The notes under the pieces: generated by a model
What the model was told of the DNA's origin: nothing
The model's database searches: none
Seen by the model: only the letters and a program-made list of their open reading frames with translations
In this document: positions 6,894-12,383 of the stretch, piece by piece
Layout: each line of letters starts with the position of its first letter
How positions within the stretch are numbered: the stretch's first letter is position 1
DNA from: a virus
DNA length: 24,288 bases
Virus record (IMG/VR): IMGVR_UViG_3300025815_000103
Span: 1-24,288 of that record
Strand: one strand, 5' to 3'
Position numbers and translations under genes: made by a program

Positions 6894-7394
6894 TTAATCT
6901 ATAAGCTTAGGCAGTTTGAAGTAGTAGATGCAGATGTCGTCGGCATCGAACATAGCGGCACCTCCGTACCATAGGTCGTTGACAAACTCGTGGAATACCT
7001 CGACGTCGAAGGTGTCAGCAACAGCCTCTTGTCGTTCGCACAAGTCCTTGATGACAGCCATGTCAGTCGGTAGGTAGTCACCATCGTATGGGGCTTCGCA
7101 ATTCATTTGGTCCCACACGAGGTACTCTCGGACGTCTTTGTTCTCAGGCCACGTAGGTTTGAGTTCAATGATTTTGACAATCTCGTGTTCGCTGTTGTCA
7201 TCATCAATGATAATAATGTCCTGCATACCGTCTGTGCTGCTTACGATTTCTTCATGGTCGGTTTCCATAAGACGTGCAAGGGACTTCTGTTTGGCATCCA
7301 TAGCCTTGTCCAGGTCGTTGAACCATCGGACTGTGGTGTCGGAGTAACCTTCGGCTAGTCCACATACACCGTGTAATAATGCATAGTATTTCAT
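6894..7394 (-). CDS. Hypothetical protein, 166 aa
   Basis: Acidic protein beginning MKYYALLHGVCGLAEGY and ending KLPKLID, with no domain I recognise. It is the first gene after the promoter cassette at 7419-7450 and carries the leader AAACTCTAACAC directly before its ATG, a leader shared with several other genes in this arm. Confidence 0.75.
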   Translation of the reverse strand: MKYYALLHGVCGLAEGYSDTTVRWFNDLDKAMDAKQKSLARLMETDHEEIVSSTDGMQDIIIIDDDNSEHEIVKIIELKPTWPENKDVREYLVWDQMNCEAPYDGDYLPTDMAVIKDLCERQEAVADTFDVEVFHEFVNDLWYGGAAMFDADDICIYYFKLPKLID

Positions 7395-7418
7395 GTGTTA
7401 GAGTTTTGAATTGTTCGA

Positions 7419-7450
7419 CAAAGATACGATGAGGAATCCGTTATTCCAAA
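7419..7450 (-). promoter_or_regulatory. Early promoter cassette, copy A
   Basis: Leftward: TTTG (7450-7447), 20 bases, TATCTTTG (7426-7419). The block AAAATAAATTTGGAA around the -33 element is shared with copies at 9.4 and 11.0 kb. The start of transcription would be near 7414, giving a leader of about 20 bases. Confidence 0.8.
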
Positions 7451-7451
7451 T

Positions 7452-7853
7452 TTATTTTGTAACTAACTGATTATCAATCTTTAAGATGATGTGGTCAATG
7501 TAGTCATCAATCAAGCTAGACAGCCCGTAATCCTTGTCGTACTGTACGTACTCTATGATCTTGCGCTTGAGCCTGTCTACATCCAGTCCTGTGTAGTCGC
7601 ATAGTTCTTCGAAGAATTCATCCCACCACCGCTCGACTTCGTACAGCGTATACCATTCTCCGTCGTCATCCACCTCCATGCTTTCGTTCACGATGTTACC
7701 TGCGCCGTTGTTGAAGACGTCGTGGTTGATGCGAGCGATAGCACGGAGTGCGTTACCTGCATCGGTGTCCGCCCGCCCGCTTTCGGGTACGAGGGCTTTC
7801 CAATATTTGTCAAACAGGTCTTGATATTGACCTTCTCCGTTCCAGTATTTCAT
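7452..7853 (-). CDS. Hypothetical protein, 133 aa
   Basis: Begins MKYWNGEGQYQDLFDKYW. Acidic, with a helical C-terminal half (DVDRLKRKIIEYVQYDKDY). Its last codons, DNQLVTK and stop, run into the promoter cassette and resemble the last codons of the gene at 9438-9704 (ENQSVAK), so the cassette was probably duplicated together with a gene end. The start overlaps the upstream stop by ATGA. Function unknown. Confidence 0.75.
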   Translation of the reverse strand: MKYWNGEGQYQDLFDKYWKALVPESGRADTDAGNALRAIARINHDVFNNGAGNIVNESMEVDDDGEWYTLYEVERWWDEFFEELCDYTGLDVDRLKRKIIEYVQYDKDYGLSSLIDDYIDHIILKIDNQLVTK

Positions 7854-8107
7854 TGTTCTTCAGCTTTTAGTTGTCCTTCTTCAATCATGTATACGATGGT
7901 GTCCCCAATCGCTTCGTCGATGGTTTCCATCAATCGATAGTTGTCTTGAAACGCAGCAATGAGTATGCGCTCCACGTCCTCCTTCGAGGTGGTGGTTGCC
8001 CTGCCGAATCGTTCGAGTACATTCCGCACGTCATCCATACCCCACATGAGTTCGCTCCCTGCATAGAAGCCGTCTTCGTTAATCAGTTTTTTATTCTTGT
8101 CCAGCAT
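7850..8107 (-). CDS. Hypothetical protein, 85 aa
   Basis: Begins MLDKNKKLINEDGFYAGSE. Acidic and mainly helical (NVLERFGRATTTSKEDVERIL). It overlaps both neighbours, by 17 bases upstream and by ATGA downstream, so it is translated as part of the string. No function seen. Confidence 0.75.
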   Translation of the reverse strand: MLDKNKKLINEDGFYAGSELMWGMDDVRNVLERFGRATTTSKEDVERILIAAFQDNYRLMETIDEAIGDTIVYMIEEGQLKAEEQ

Positions 8108-8417
8108 CGTCTTGTTCTTTTAGTCGTCCGATAAGTTCTGAGTGGATGGCGTTGATAGCATCGGCTACCTTCTGCTTGCCACCCTTGAGTCCGAAGTATG
8201 CCTTCACATCTCCAATCTTCCACCCACGGTGGGGTTTGAGTCCATGTAGGTACAGGTTCACATCACGCTTGGTTACCATCAGGTTGTACAAGCATCGGGG
8301 TACGGTGTTACCTTGGATTTGCATCGTCGGTGCATCTTCGTCGTGGAGTTCCTGCCAGAACTGGGCAGAACTGTCTACCTTCTGCATGAAGGCTTGGGCT
8401 TCTTTGTCTGTCATCAT
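8091..8417 (-). CDS. Hypothetical protein, 108 aa
   Basis: Begins MMTDKEAQAFMQKVDSSAQ. Residues 55-75 (VNLYLHGLKPHRGWKIGDVK) resemble a small DNA- or protein-binding helical unit but match nothing I know. ATGA-type overlap with the 60-codon gene upstream. Function unknown. Confidence 0.75.
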   Translation of the reverse strand: MMTDKEAQAFMQKVDSSAQFWQELHDEDAPTMQIQGNTVPRCLYNLMVTKRDVNLYLHGLKPHRGWKIGDVKAYFGLKGGKQKVADAINAIHSELIGRLKEQDDAGQE

Positions 8418-8596
8418 CGTTCGTCAATTATTTCGTTTACTTCTTGTACAATAAAGGCTTCGAGTCGGTCAACCAACTCCTCCACCTCCTGGGGTGCGAG
8501 TATGCCAGTACGTGTGGATAGGGTAGTCATCAACTCCTTGTACGCACCAGTATCATTGAATGCGTTACTGATTTCGAGTGTGAGTTCTTCGTTCAT
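8414..8596 (-). CDS. Small acidic protein, 60 aa
   Basis: Begins MNEELTLEISNAFNDTG and is rich in Glu and Asp, with a likely C-terminal helix (EELVDRLEAFIVQEVNEII). ATGA overlaps on both sides. Small acidic phage proteins can be nucleic-acid mimics or inhibitors of host enzymes, but nothing here points to a target. Confidence 0.7.
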   Translation of the reverse strand: MNEELTLEISNAFNDTGAYKELMTTLSTRTGILAPQEVEELVDRLEAFIVQEVNEIIDER

Positions 8597-8748
8597 AGTC
8601 GGGGTAAAAAGTGTTCGTCATTAGCCAAGATTCCTGCAATGTCATGCACGAGATCGATGGCACGGATGTTTGTGTCAGTGTCGTTCGCTGTGTTTGCCAC
8701 GCGGTCTGCCCACTGACGGAGCAGTTCAAATTGTTCGTATGTCATCAT
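8593..8748 (-). CDS. Small protein, 51 aa
   Basis: Begins MMTYEQFELLRQWADRVAN and ends DEHFLPRL. Two ATG codons in a row (8748 and 8745) can start it. Its TGA overlaps the next ATG in the ATGA form, and the upstream gene stops 3 bases before it. Helical; function unknown. Confidence 0.65.
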   Translation of the reverse strand: MMTYEQFELLRQWADRVANTANDTDTNIRAIDLVHDIAGILANDEHFLPRL

Positions 8749-8751
8749 TCG

Positions 8752-8898
8752 TTAGAGTTTTTCAGAGTTCTCCCAGTCACGCAGGATGGTGAGCGGTACG
8801 TGGTAGTAGTCACCAGTCACAGGGTCTTTCCACGTTTCCATTTCACCTGCATAGGTCTCCTCGACGTATTCGAGGCGGTCAATAATTGCTTTGTCCAT
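8752..8898 (-). CDS. Small protein, 48 aa
   Basis: Begins MDKAIIDRLEYVEETYAG and ends RDWENSEKL. The TCTAACAC leader stands directly before its ATG, as for the genes at 7394 and 9368. It lies just downstream of the tRNA-like element at 8919-9000, so release of that RNA would free the 5' end of this message. Function unknown. Confidence 0.65.
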   Translation of the reverse strand: MDKAIIDRLEYVEETYAGEMETWKDPVTGDYYHVPLTILRDWENSEKL

Positions 8899-8918
8899 GT
8901 GTTAGAATTTTGAGTTAG

Positions 8919-9000
8919 TGACTTACCGAGGACTCGAACCTCGTGAGCATCCCCCCTGCCATTACATACGTCTATGCAATGTGGTATGCGGATGTAAGCC
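8919..9000 (-). tRNA. tRNA-like element with non-canonical middle
   Basis: On the leftward strand GGCTTAC (9000-8994) pairs with GTAAGTC (8926-8920), a 7 bp acceptor stem with one G-T pair, followed by A as discriminator base and no encoded CCA. CGAGG-TTCGAGT-CCTCG (8943-8927) is a textbook T arm. The 50 bases between do not fold as a normal D arm and 7-base anticodon loop. Instead CATTGCATA and TATGTAATG form a 9 bp stem with loop GACG, and a run of six G follows. So either a decayed or highly unusual tRNA, or a tRNA mimic. No anticodon can be named. Confidence 0.55.
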
Positions 9001-9008
9001 ATGTGTAG

Positions 9009-9368
9009 CTATGATGCCAGTATCATATCGATGCCGTCTGACAAATCTCGTCGTCGTCGCGCATCCAGTTCCATCGCGCCCGCCATCTTCTTGGCAAACC
9101 ATTGATGAAACTGCTTCTCCTCATCCCCGAAGCATCCATACGCCTGATTACGCAGGGTGATTCGGTTGCCGTTTGAATCCGTAGCCACGAGGTACGCAAC
9201 TGTGGATGTTTCTCCATTGTGTGCGTTGATTTGGTGACGGTATTCGATAGCCACCGTCGTGCCGTTCGGGGCAACAGTCATCACTGAGTCGTTACGCTCA
9301 GGAGTCATGCCAGTGACGATGAGTTTATCCCAAGAAGTCAGGAAGTCGGTAAGTGTGGGTAATGCCAT
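9009..9368 (-). CDS. Hypothetical protein, 119 aa
   Basis: Begins MALPTLTDFLTSWDKLI. Residues 25-75 look like alternating beta strands (VMTVAPNGTTVAIEY and STVAYLVATDSNGNRITL), followed by a basic helix near the end (ELDARRRRDLSDG). First gene after promoter copy B, with the leader TTTAACAC before its ATG. It is followed directly by the tRNA-like element. No known family recognised. Confidence 0.75.
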   Translation of the reverse strand: MALPTLTDFLTSWDKLIVTGMTPERNDSVMTVAPNGTTVAIEYRHQINAHNGETSTVAYLVATDSNGNRITLRNQAYGCFGDEEKQFHQWFAKKMAGAMELDARRRRDLSDGIDMILAS

Positions 9369-9404
9369 GTGTTAAAGATTTAGATGATGTCGTTGTTGAC
9401 ACTG

Positions 9405-9436
9405 CAAAGATAAGACAGAGTTTTCGTTTTTCCAAA
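9405..9436 (-). promoter_or_regulatory. Early promoter cassette, copy B
   Basis: Leftward: TTTG (9436-9433), 20 bases, TATCTTTG (9412-9405). It shares the block AAAATAAATTTGGAA with copies A and C, and as in copy A the stop codon of the upstream gene lies inside that block. Drives the 9009-9368 gene and the tRNA-like element. Confidence 0.8.
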
Positions 9437-9437
9437 T

Positions 9438-9704
9438 TTATTTTGCAACTGACTGGTTTTCAGTAGGTTGGACAAGGCCATCAACTTGGTAAGAGTAGCA
9501 CCAATGACCGTTGTTCAGGGTGAGTACATAGTGGTCGTCCAGTGTGACTGCATCCACCTCATCCCCGTACTTCTCGTTCGGGCCTTGCGTCTGCTCGATT
9601 GCGATTACCTCTGCGATTTTCTGGGCGTCGCGCCCCCATGACCCACGGTATAGCACCTTTGAGCCTTTACGAATGATTCGTGTGTTGAAGATAGATGTTT
9701 TCAT
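9438..9704 (-). CDS. Hypothetical protein, 88 aa
   Basis: Begins MKTSIFNTRIIRKGSKVLY. Probably a small beta barrel (VLYRGSWGR, then DDHYVLTLNNGHWCYSYQVDG). The last codons are similar to those of the 7452-7853 gene at both protein and DNA level, next to near-identical promoters. Function unknown. Confidence 0.75.
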   Translation of the reverse strand: MKTSIFNTRIIRKGSKVLYRGSWGRDAQKIAEVIAIEQTQGPNEKYGDEVDAVTLDDHYVLTLNNGHWCYSYQVDGLVQPTENQSVAK

Positions 9705-9835
9705 TGTTGTTCGTTAAAAATTTCACTTACGTATTCCAGTTCCTCGATGGTCATTTCGTAGACCTGTTCGCGAGTCATGTCCAGTTGCTCGCCGTACTTC
9801 TCGTACATATAATCCCATACTGTGTTCCTGCTCAT
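9701..9835 (-). CDS. Small protein, 44 aa
   Basis: Begins MSRNTVWDYMYEKYGEQ and ends VSEIFNEQQ. It fills the gap between two better-sized genes with ATGA overlaps at both ends. Acidic and helical; function unknown. Confidence 0.65.
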   Translation of the reverse strand: MSRNTVWDYMYEKYGEQLDMTREQVYEMTIEELEYVSEIFNEQQ

Positions 9836-10014
9836 TGTTCGTCAATGTAAAGTTCAAGTAATGGCATACCCGTCTTGCGCTCGATGTATGCGATAAAGTT
9901 TTCCATGTGGGCTTCGTCGTTGAAGACCTTGCTCACCACCCATCCCCGTGAAGGCATGGGCCTGCGCCAGTCACCTCGGTAACCGTTGTCGAATTGTAGT
10001 GTTGCTTTTATCAT
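9832..10014 (-). CDS. Small protein, 60 aa
   Basis: Begins MIKATLQFDNGYRGDWRRP. A beta start followed by a helix (DEAHMENFIAYIERKTG) and a final strand suggests a compact alpha/beta fold. ATGA overlaps on both sides. Function unknown. Confidence 0.7.
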   Translation of the reverse strand: MIKATLQFDNGYRGDWRRPMPSRGWVVSKVFNDEAHMENFIAYIERKTGMPLLELYIDEQ

Positions 10015-10325
10015 TCGTCCCCAAAGTTGTAGGTACTGGACGAGGCGGAAATCAAGTACTCATTGATGATTTGAAATGCTGTTTTGTCATCGTTCAGGTA
10101 CTCATCTCGCTCCCCTGACCAGTACGCTGCGGCACGTAGCACCTCCACGCCGTGGTTGTACTTGGGCTTTGGAGTCAGGTCAAATCGTGTACCCTTGAAC
10201 GCATCCTCCAACAGCTTGGCGTTTCCACCATCGGCCTTCATGTATGCGTCGATCAACGCGGACTCGAATCCGCCCGCTGTCTTGCGCCGTTCGTACAGCG
10301 CATCAATGTGTTGTTGTGTTTTCAT
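10011..10325 (-). CDS. Hypothetical protein, 104 aa
   Basis: Begins MKTQQHIDALYERRKTAGG. Mainly helical, with an acidic C-terminus (SSSTYNFGDE). ATGA overlaps on both sides. No domain recognised. Confidence 0.75.
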   Translation of the reverse strand: MKTQQHIDALYERRKTAGGFESALIDAYMKADGGNAKLLEDAFKGTRFDLTPKPKYNHGVEVLRAAAYWSGERDEYLNDDKTAFQIINEYLISASSSTYNFGDE

Positions 10326-10711
10326 TTTACAAAGATTTCTTTTTCATTCTCAAGGTCGTAGATAGCCCGCTCCCCGCGCTTCGCAGCGAGTGCAAGTGCT
10401 TCCTGCTCGTCATCGAGGACGTTGCACAAATCGAAGACAATCTTGCCGTCTTCGACCCATGTGCCTATGACCACCGCAGACTCGCGCTCCAGAGCCAACT
10501 CAGCTTGATAGAAGAAGCGGTTATACGTCTGCGTGAAAGCCATTTCGTTGTCCATATCGCAGGACTTTTCGGGTACGATTCCGCCCACTACATACCCATA
10601 CTTAGGTACATAGAACTCGCGGTTGTCCATGATTCCGATTGAAGAGCCACCAGTCAGCATCGTGCTGCCGTATGCGAAGCACATAGCTTCGTCGAAAGAA
10701 AAGTTTTTCAT
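10322..10711 (-). CDS. Conserved phage-type hypothetical protein, 129 aa
   Basis: Begins MKNFSFDEAMCFAYGSTML. The C-terminal part, from VIGTWVEDGKIVFDLCNVLD to ERAIYDLENEKEIFV, resembles a short domain I associate with other phage early regions, where it has no known role. The leader AAACTCTAAATCTCT before its ATG is almost the same as that before the gene at 10964, so leader and perhaps regulation are shared. Confidence 0.7.
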   Translation of the reverse strand: MKNFSFDEAMCFAYGSTMLTGGSSIGIMDNREFYVPKYGYVVGGIVPEKSCDMDNEMAFTQTYNRFFYQAELALERESAVVIGTWVEDGKIVFDLCNVLDDEQEALALAAKRGERAIYDLENEKEIFVK

Positions 10712-10722
10712 AGAAAAGAGAT

Positions 10723-10800
10723 TTAGAGTTTGAACGATTCGTCAGCAACGTAGGTCACGCCCACCACGAAGGCAAGCAGGACAGCGTACACCACCCACAT
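10723..10800 (-). CDS. Membrane micropeptide, 25 aa
   Basis: MWVVYAVLLAFVVGVTYV is one hydrophobic span and the tail is ADESFKL. Its ATG shares a base with the TGA of the upstream gene (TGATG), and it fills an otherwise empty gap. The size and position suggest a membrane-active accessory peptide; a holin role would be a guess, since a lysis gene lies in the other arm. Confidence 0.55.
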   Translation of the reverse strand: MWVVYAVLLAFVVGVTYVADESFKL

Positions 10801-10964
10801 CATTGGGCAGTTCCGATTAAGTCCTCCAGCTTCATCTGCTCATCGCACGGGAGTGCATCCCAGCCCGCTGTGCAGGTGATGGTAGAACCAAGGAGTTGAA
10901 CATCGTTGAACAAGGCCGAAGCCATCTGCGCTTTCTTGCGCTCTGTGTTTGTGCTGTGTAGCAT
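10800..10964 (-). CDS. Small protein, 54 aa
   Basis: Begins MLHSTNTERKKAQMAS. The frame is open further upstream to 11033, but that would place the start beyond the promoter at 11002-11034, so ATG 10964 is the sound choice. Two Cys (CTAGWDALPC) could form a pair. First gene after promoter copy C. Function unknown. Confidence 0.6.
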   Translation of the reverse strand: MLHSTNTERKKAQMASALFNDVQLLGSTITCTAGWDALPCDEQMKLEDLIGTAQ

Positions 10965-11001
10965 CTGAGAGAGATTTAGAGTTTGGCTGAATTGCCGACT
11001 G

Positions 11002-11034
11002 CAAAGATAAGGCAAAGAACCCTTAACTTCCAAA
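11002..11034 (-). promoter_or_regulatory. Early promoter cassette, copy C
   Basis: Leftward: TTTG (11034-11031), 21 bases, TATCTTTG (11009-11002), with the same AAATAAATTTGGAA block as copies A and B. Directly upstream is the hairpin TACCCT/AGGGTA (11044-11057), the first of the hairpin field. Confidence 0.8.
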
Positions 11035-11058
11035 TTTATTTTTTACCCTTTAGGGTAG

Positions 11059-11316
11059 TTAGTCGATGACATCGTACATCTCCCATGTGGGAGCGTCATC
11101 ATGCCAGCACACCACCGTGTGTGACTCACACGCTGGCTCGAACACGTAGTCCGCGCTCTCTACTTCTTTGAAGTAGCAGCAATCATCCCCCTCTTTGAGG
11201 ATGATATCGACAGCCCAGTTCGCGGCGCTCTCTGCGTCTGCGAAGTTGCGCTTGCAGCGGAACTCTCCGCCGTGTTCCCCGAAGGGGAAAACAAAAGCAA
11301 AAATTGGTTGACTCAT
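11059..11316 (-). CDS. Paralogous hypothetical protein 1, 85 aa
   Basis: Begins MSQPIFAFVFPFGEHGGEF. It resembles the neighbour at 11366-11611: an opening strand (FAFVFP against YFFQLP), GG, an R-x-F step, DAxxAxxW/DAATEWV, then an acidic run before YF. So the two arose by tandem duplication. Their leaders also match: a TAAAATC/GATTTTA hairpin ends on the start codon. Several field hairpins lie within the gene, for example at 11080-11093, 11116-11132 and 11160-11176. Function unknown. Confidence 0.7.
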   Translation of the reverse strand: MSQPIFAFVFPFGEHGGEFRCKRNFADAESAANWAVDIILKEGDDCCYFKEVESADYVFEPACESHTVVCWHDDAPTWEMYDVID

Positions 11317-11365
11317 AAAATCGTAGATTTTAAAGGTTAGAAAAAACAGAATAAGTTATTGACTT

Positions 11366-11611
11366 TCAGTCAATTTCACGAGCGAAGTGGTGGTGGTGAA
11401 ATACCGAATCCCACCAATCCCACTCGACCGCCCAGTATCCACCTACGTGCTTACGATCGAGCGCACTCTGGCCCTCGTATGCAAGCTGGAAGTAGATGAG
11501 GTCGTCATCGGACTCGACCATGAAGTCCTCCACCCACTCGGTGGCCGCGTCTATGCTCTCGAAAGAGCGCACGACTCCCCCTTCGGGGAGTTGAAAAAAG
11601 TATGCTTTCAT
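11366..11611 (-). CDS. Paralogous hypothetical protein 2, 81 aa
   Basis: Begins MKAYFFQLPEGGVVRSF. I chose ATG 11611, not the longer reading to 11692, because only this start leaves the shared leader hairpin (11611-11627) in front of the gene as in its paralogue. The C-terminal part is rich in Trp and His (WDWWDSVFHHHHFAREID), which could bind metal. A hairpin (11358-11374) covers its stop codon. Function unknown. Confidence 0.7.
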   Translation of the reverse strand: MKAYFFQLPEGGVVRSFESIDAATEWVEDFMVESDDDLIYFQLAYEGQSALDRKHVGGYWAVEWDWWDSVFHHHHFAREID

Positions 11612-11642
11612 AAAATCAAAGATTTTAAAGGTTAAACTTCGT

Positions 11643-12383
11643 TTAAACAGCAGGGGCAAAAGATGGCTCCAACATCGGATTGCTTTCAGCAATCAACGCA
11701 AGTGCCTCCAGTCGCTCTCGCTCCAGCACTGCCGAGCGGTGCCGAGCCATAGCCTCCTCTGGAGACTCTCCTGGAAGGAGAGTCAGCTTCATTTGTTCCT
11801 TCTTTCGAACCTTCGGTTCGACTACTTGAACCTCTTTACGAGGTTCAAACGGTTGAGCATCACCTTCGGTGATGGCATGAACAACTTTGGTCTTCACTGC
11901 TCTGCCAACTTTGTTGGCAGTAGCAGTCTTAGCTTGAGTTAACTCAAGCCCAGCAGTTGACGACCCTTTGGGTCGTCGAACAGTCTTCTTCGAAGACTTC
12001 TTAGCTTTCTTCGAAAGCTTTCTAGCAGCAGCTCTCTCCTCTTGGAGGAGAGCATGAAGCTCCTTGTTCAGAACGGAACGTTCTGCTTTCTTGAGCTTCT
12101 TACCAGAGGTAAGAATAGCCTCAATCTCAGCCTTACGGCTGGTCTTTGAAGCCGACTTCGAAGCCTTTGGCTTCGCTTTAGAAGCCTTTGGCTTCTTCTT
12201 TGACTTCGAAGCCTTCGGCTTCGGTTGCTCCTTCGGAGCCTCAATGGCTTCGATGAAGTTCGACAACGAAGCTAAAGCTTCGAGAGTAGCCTCCTTCTTA
12301 GAAGGAGTAGGGTTGAAAACAAAGCTGTTTACAGCTTTCTTAGCTGCCTTCAGCAGCTCTGAGTGGGAAATGGTGTTTGCCAT
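11643..12383 (-). CDS. Lys/Ala-rich basic protein encoded by hairpin DNA
   Basis: 246 residues. Residues 1-50 are a helical head (MANTISHSELLKAAKKAV onward). From 55 to 80 KPKASK occurs three times (55-60, 64-69, 71-76), and basic Lys/Ala/Ser tracts continue to about 140, much like the tail of histone H1-like proteins. The last 45 residues are helical and less basic. A DNA- or RNA-binding, condensing role is likely from composition alone; no named family is recognised. About half of the gene lies in hairpins, and their codon phase shows selection on both protein and structure. No clear promoter is seen before it; a weak TTTG near 12454 lacks a good -7 box. Confidence 0.65.
   Translation of the reverse strand: MANTISHSELLKAAKKAVNSFVFNPTPSKKEATLEALASLSNFIEAIEAPKEQPKPKASKSKKKPKASKAKPKASKSASKTSRKAEIEAILTSGKKLKKAERSVLNKELHALLQEERAAARKLSKKAKKSSKKTVRRPKGSSTAGLELTQAKTATANKVGRAVKTKVVHAITEGDAQPFEPRKEVQVVEPKVRKKEQMKLTLLPGESPEEAMARHRSAVLERERLEALALIAESNPMLEPSFAPAV

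Noticed and set aside
8817-9002. Leftward open frame of 61 codons across the tRNA-like element
   Set aside because: It covers the conserved acceptor and T arm and overlaps the better-supported 48-codon gene in another frame.
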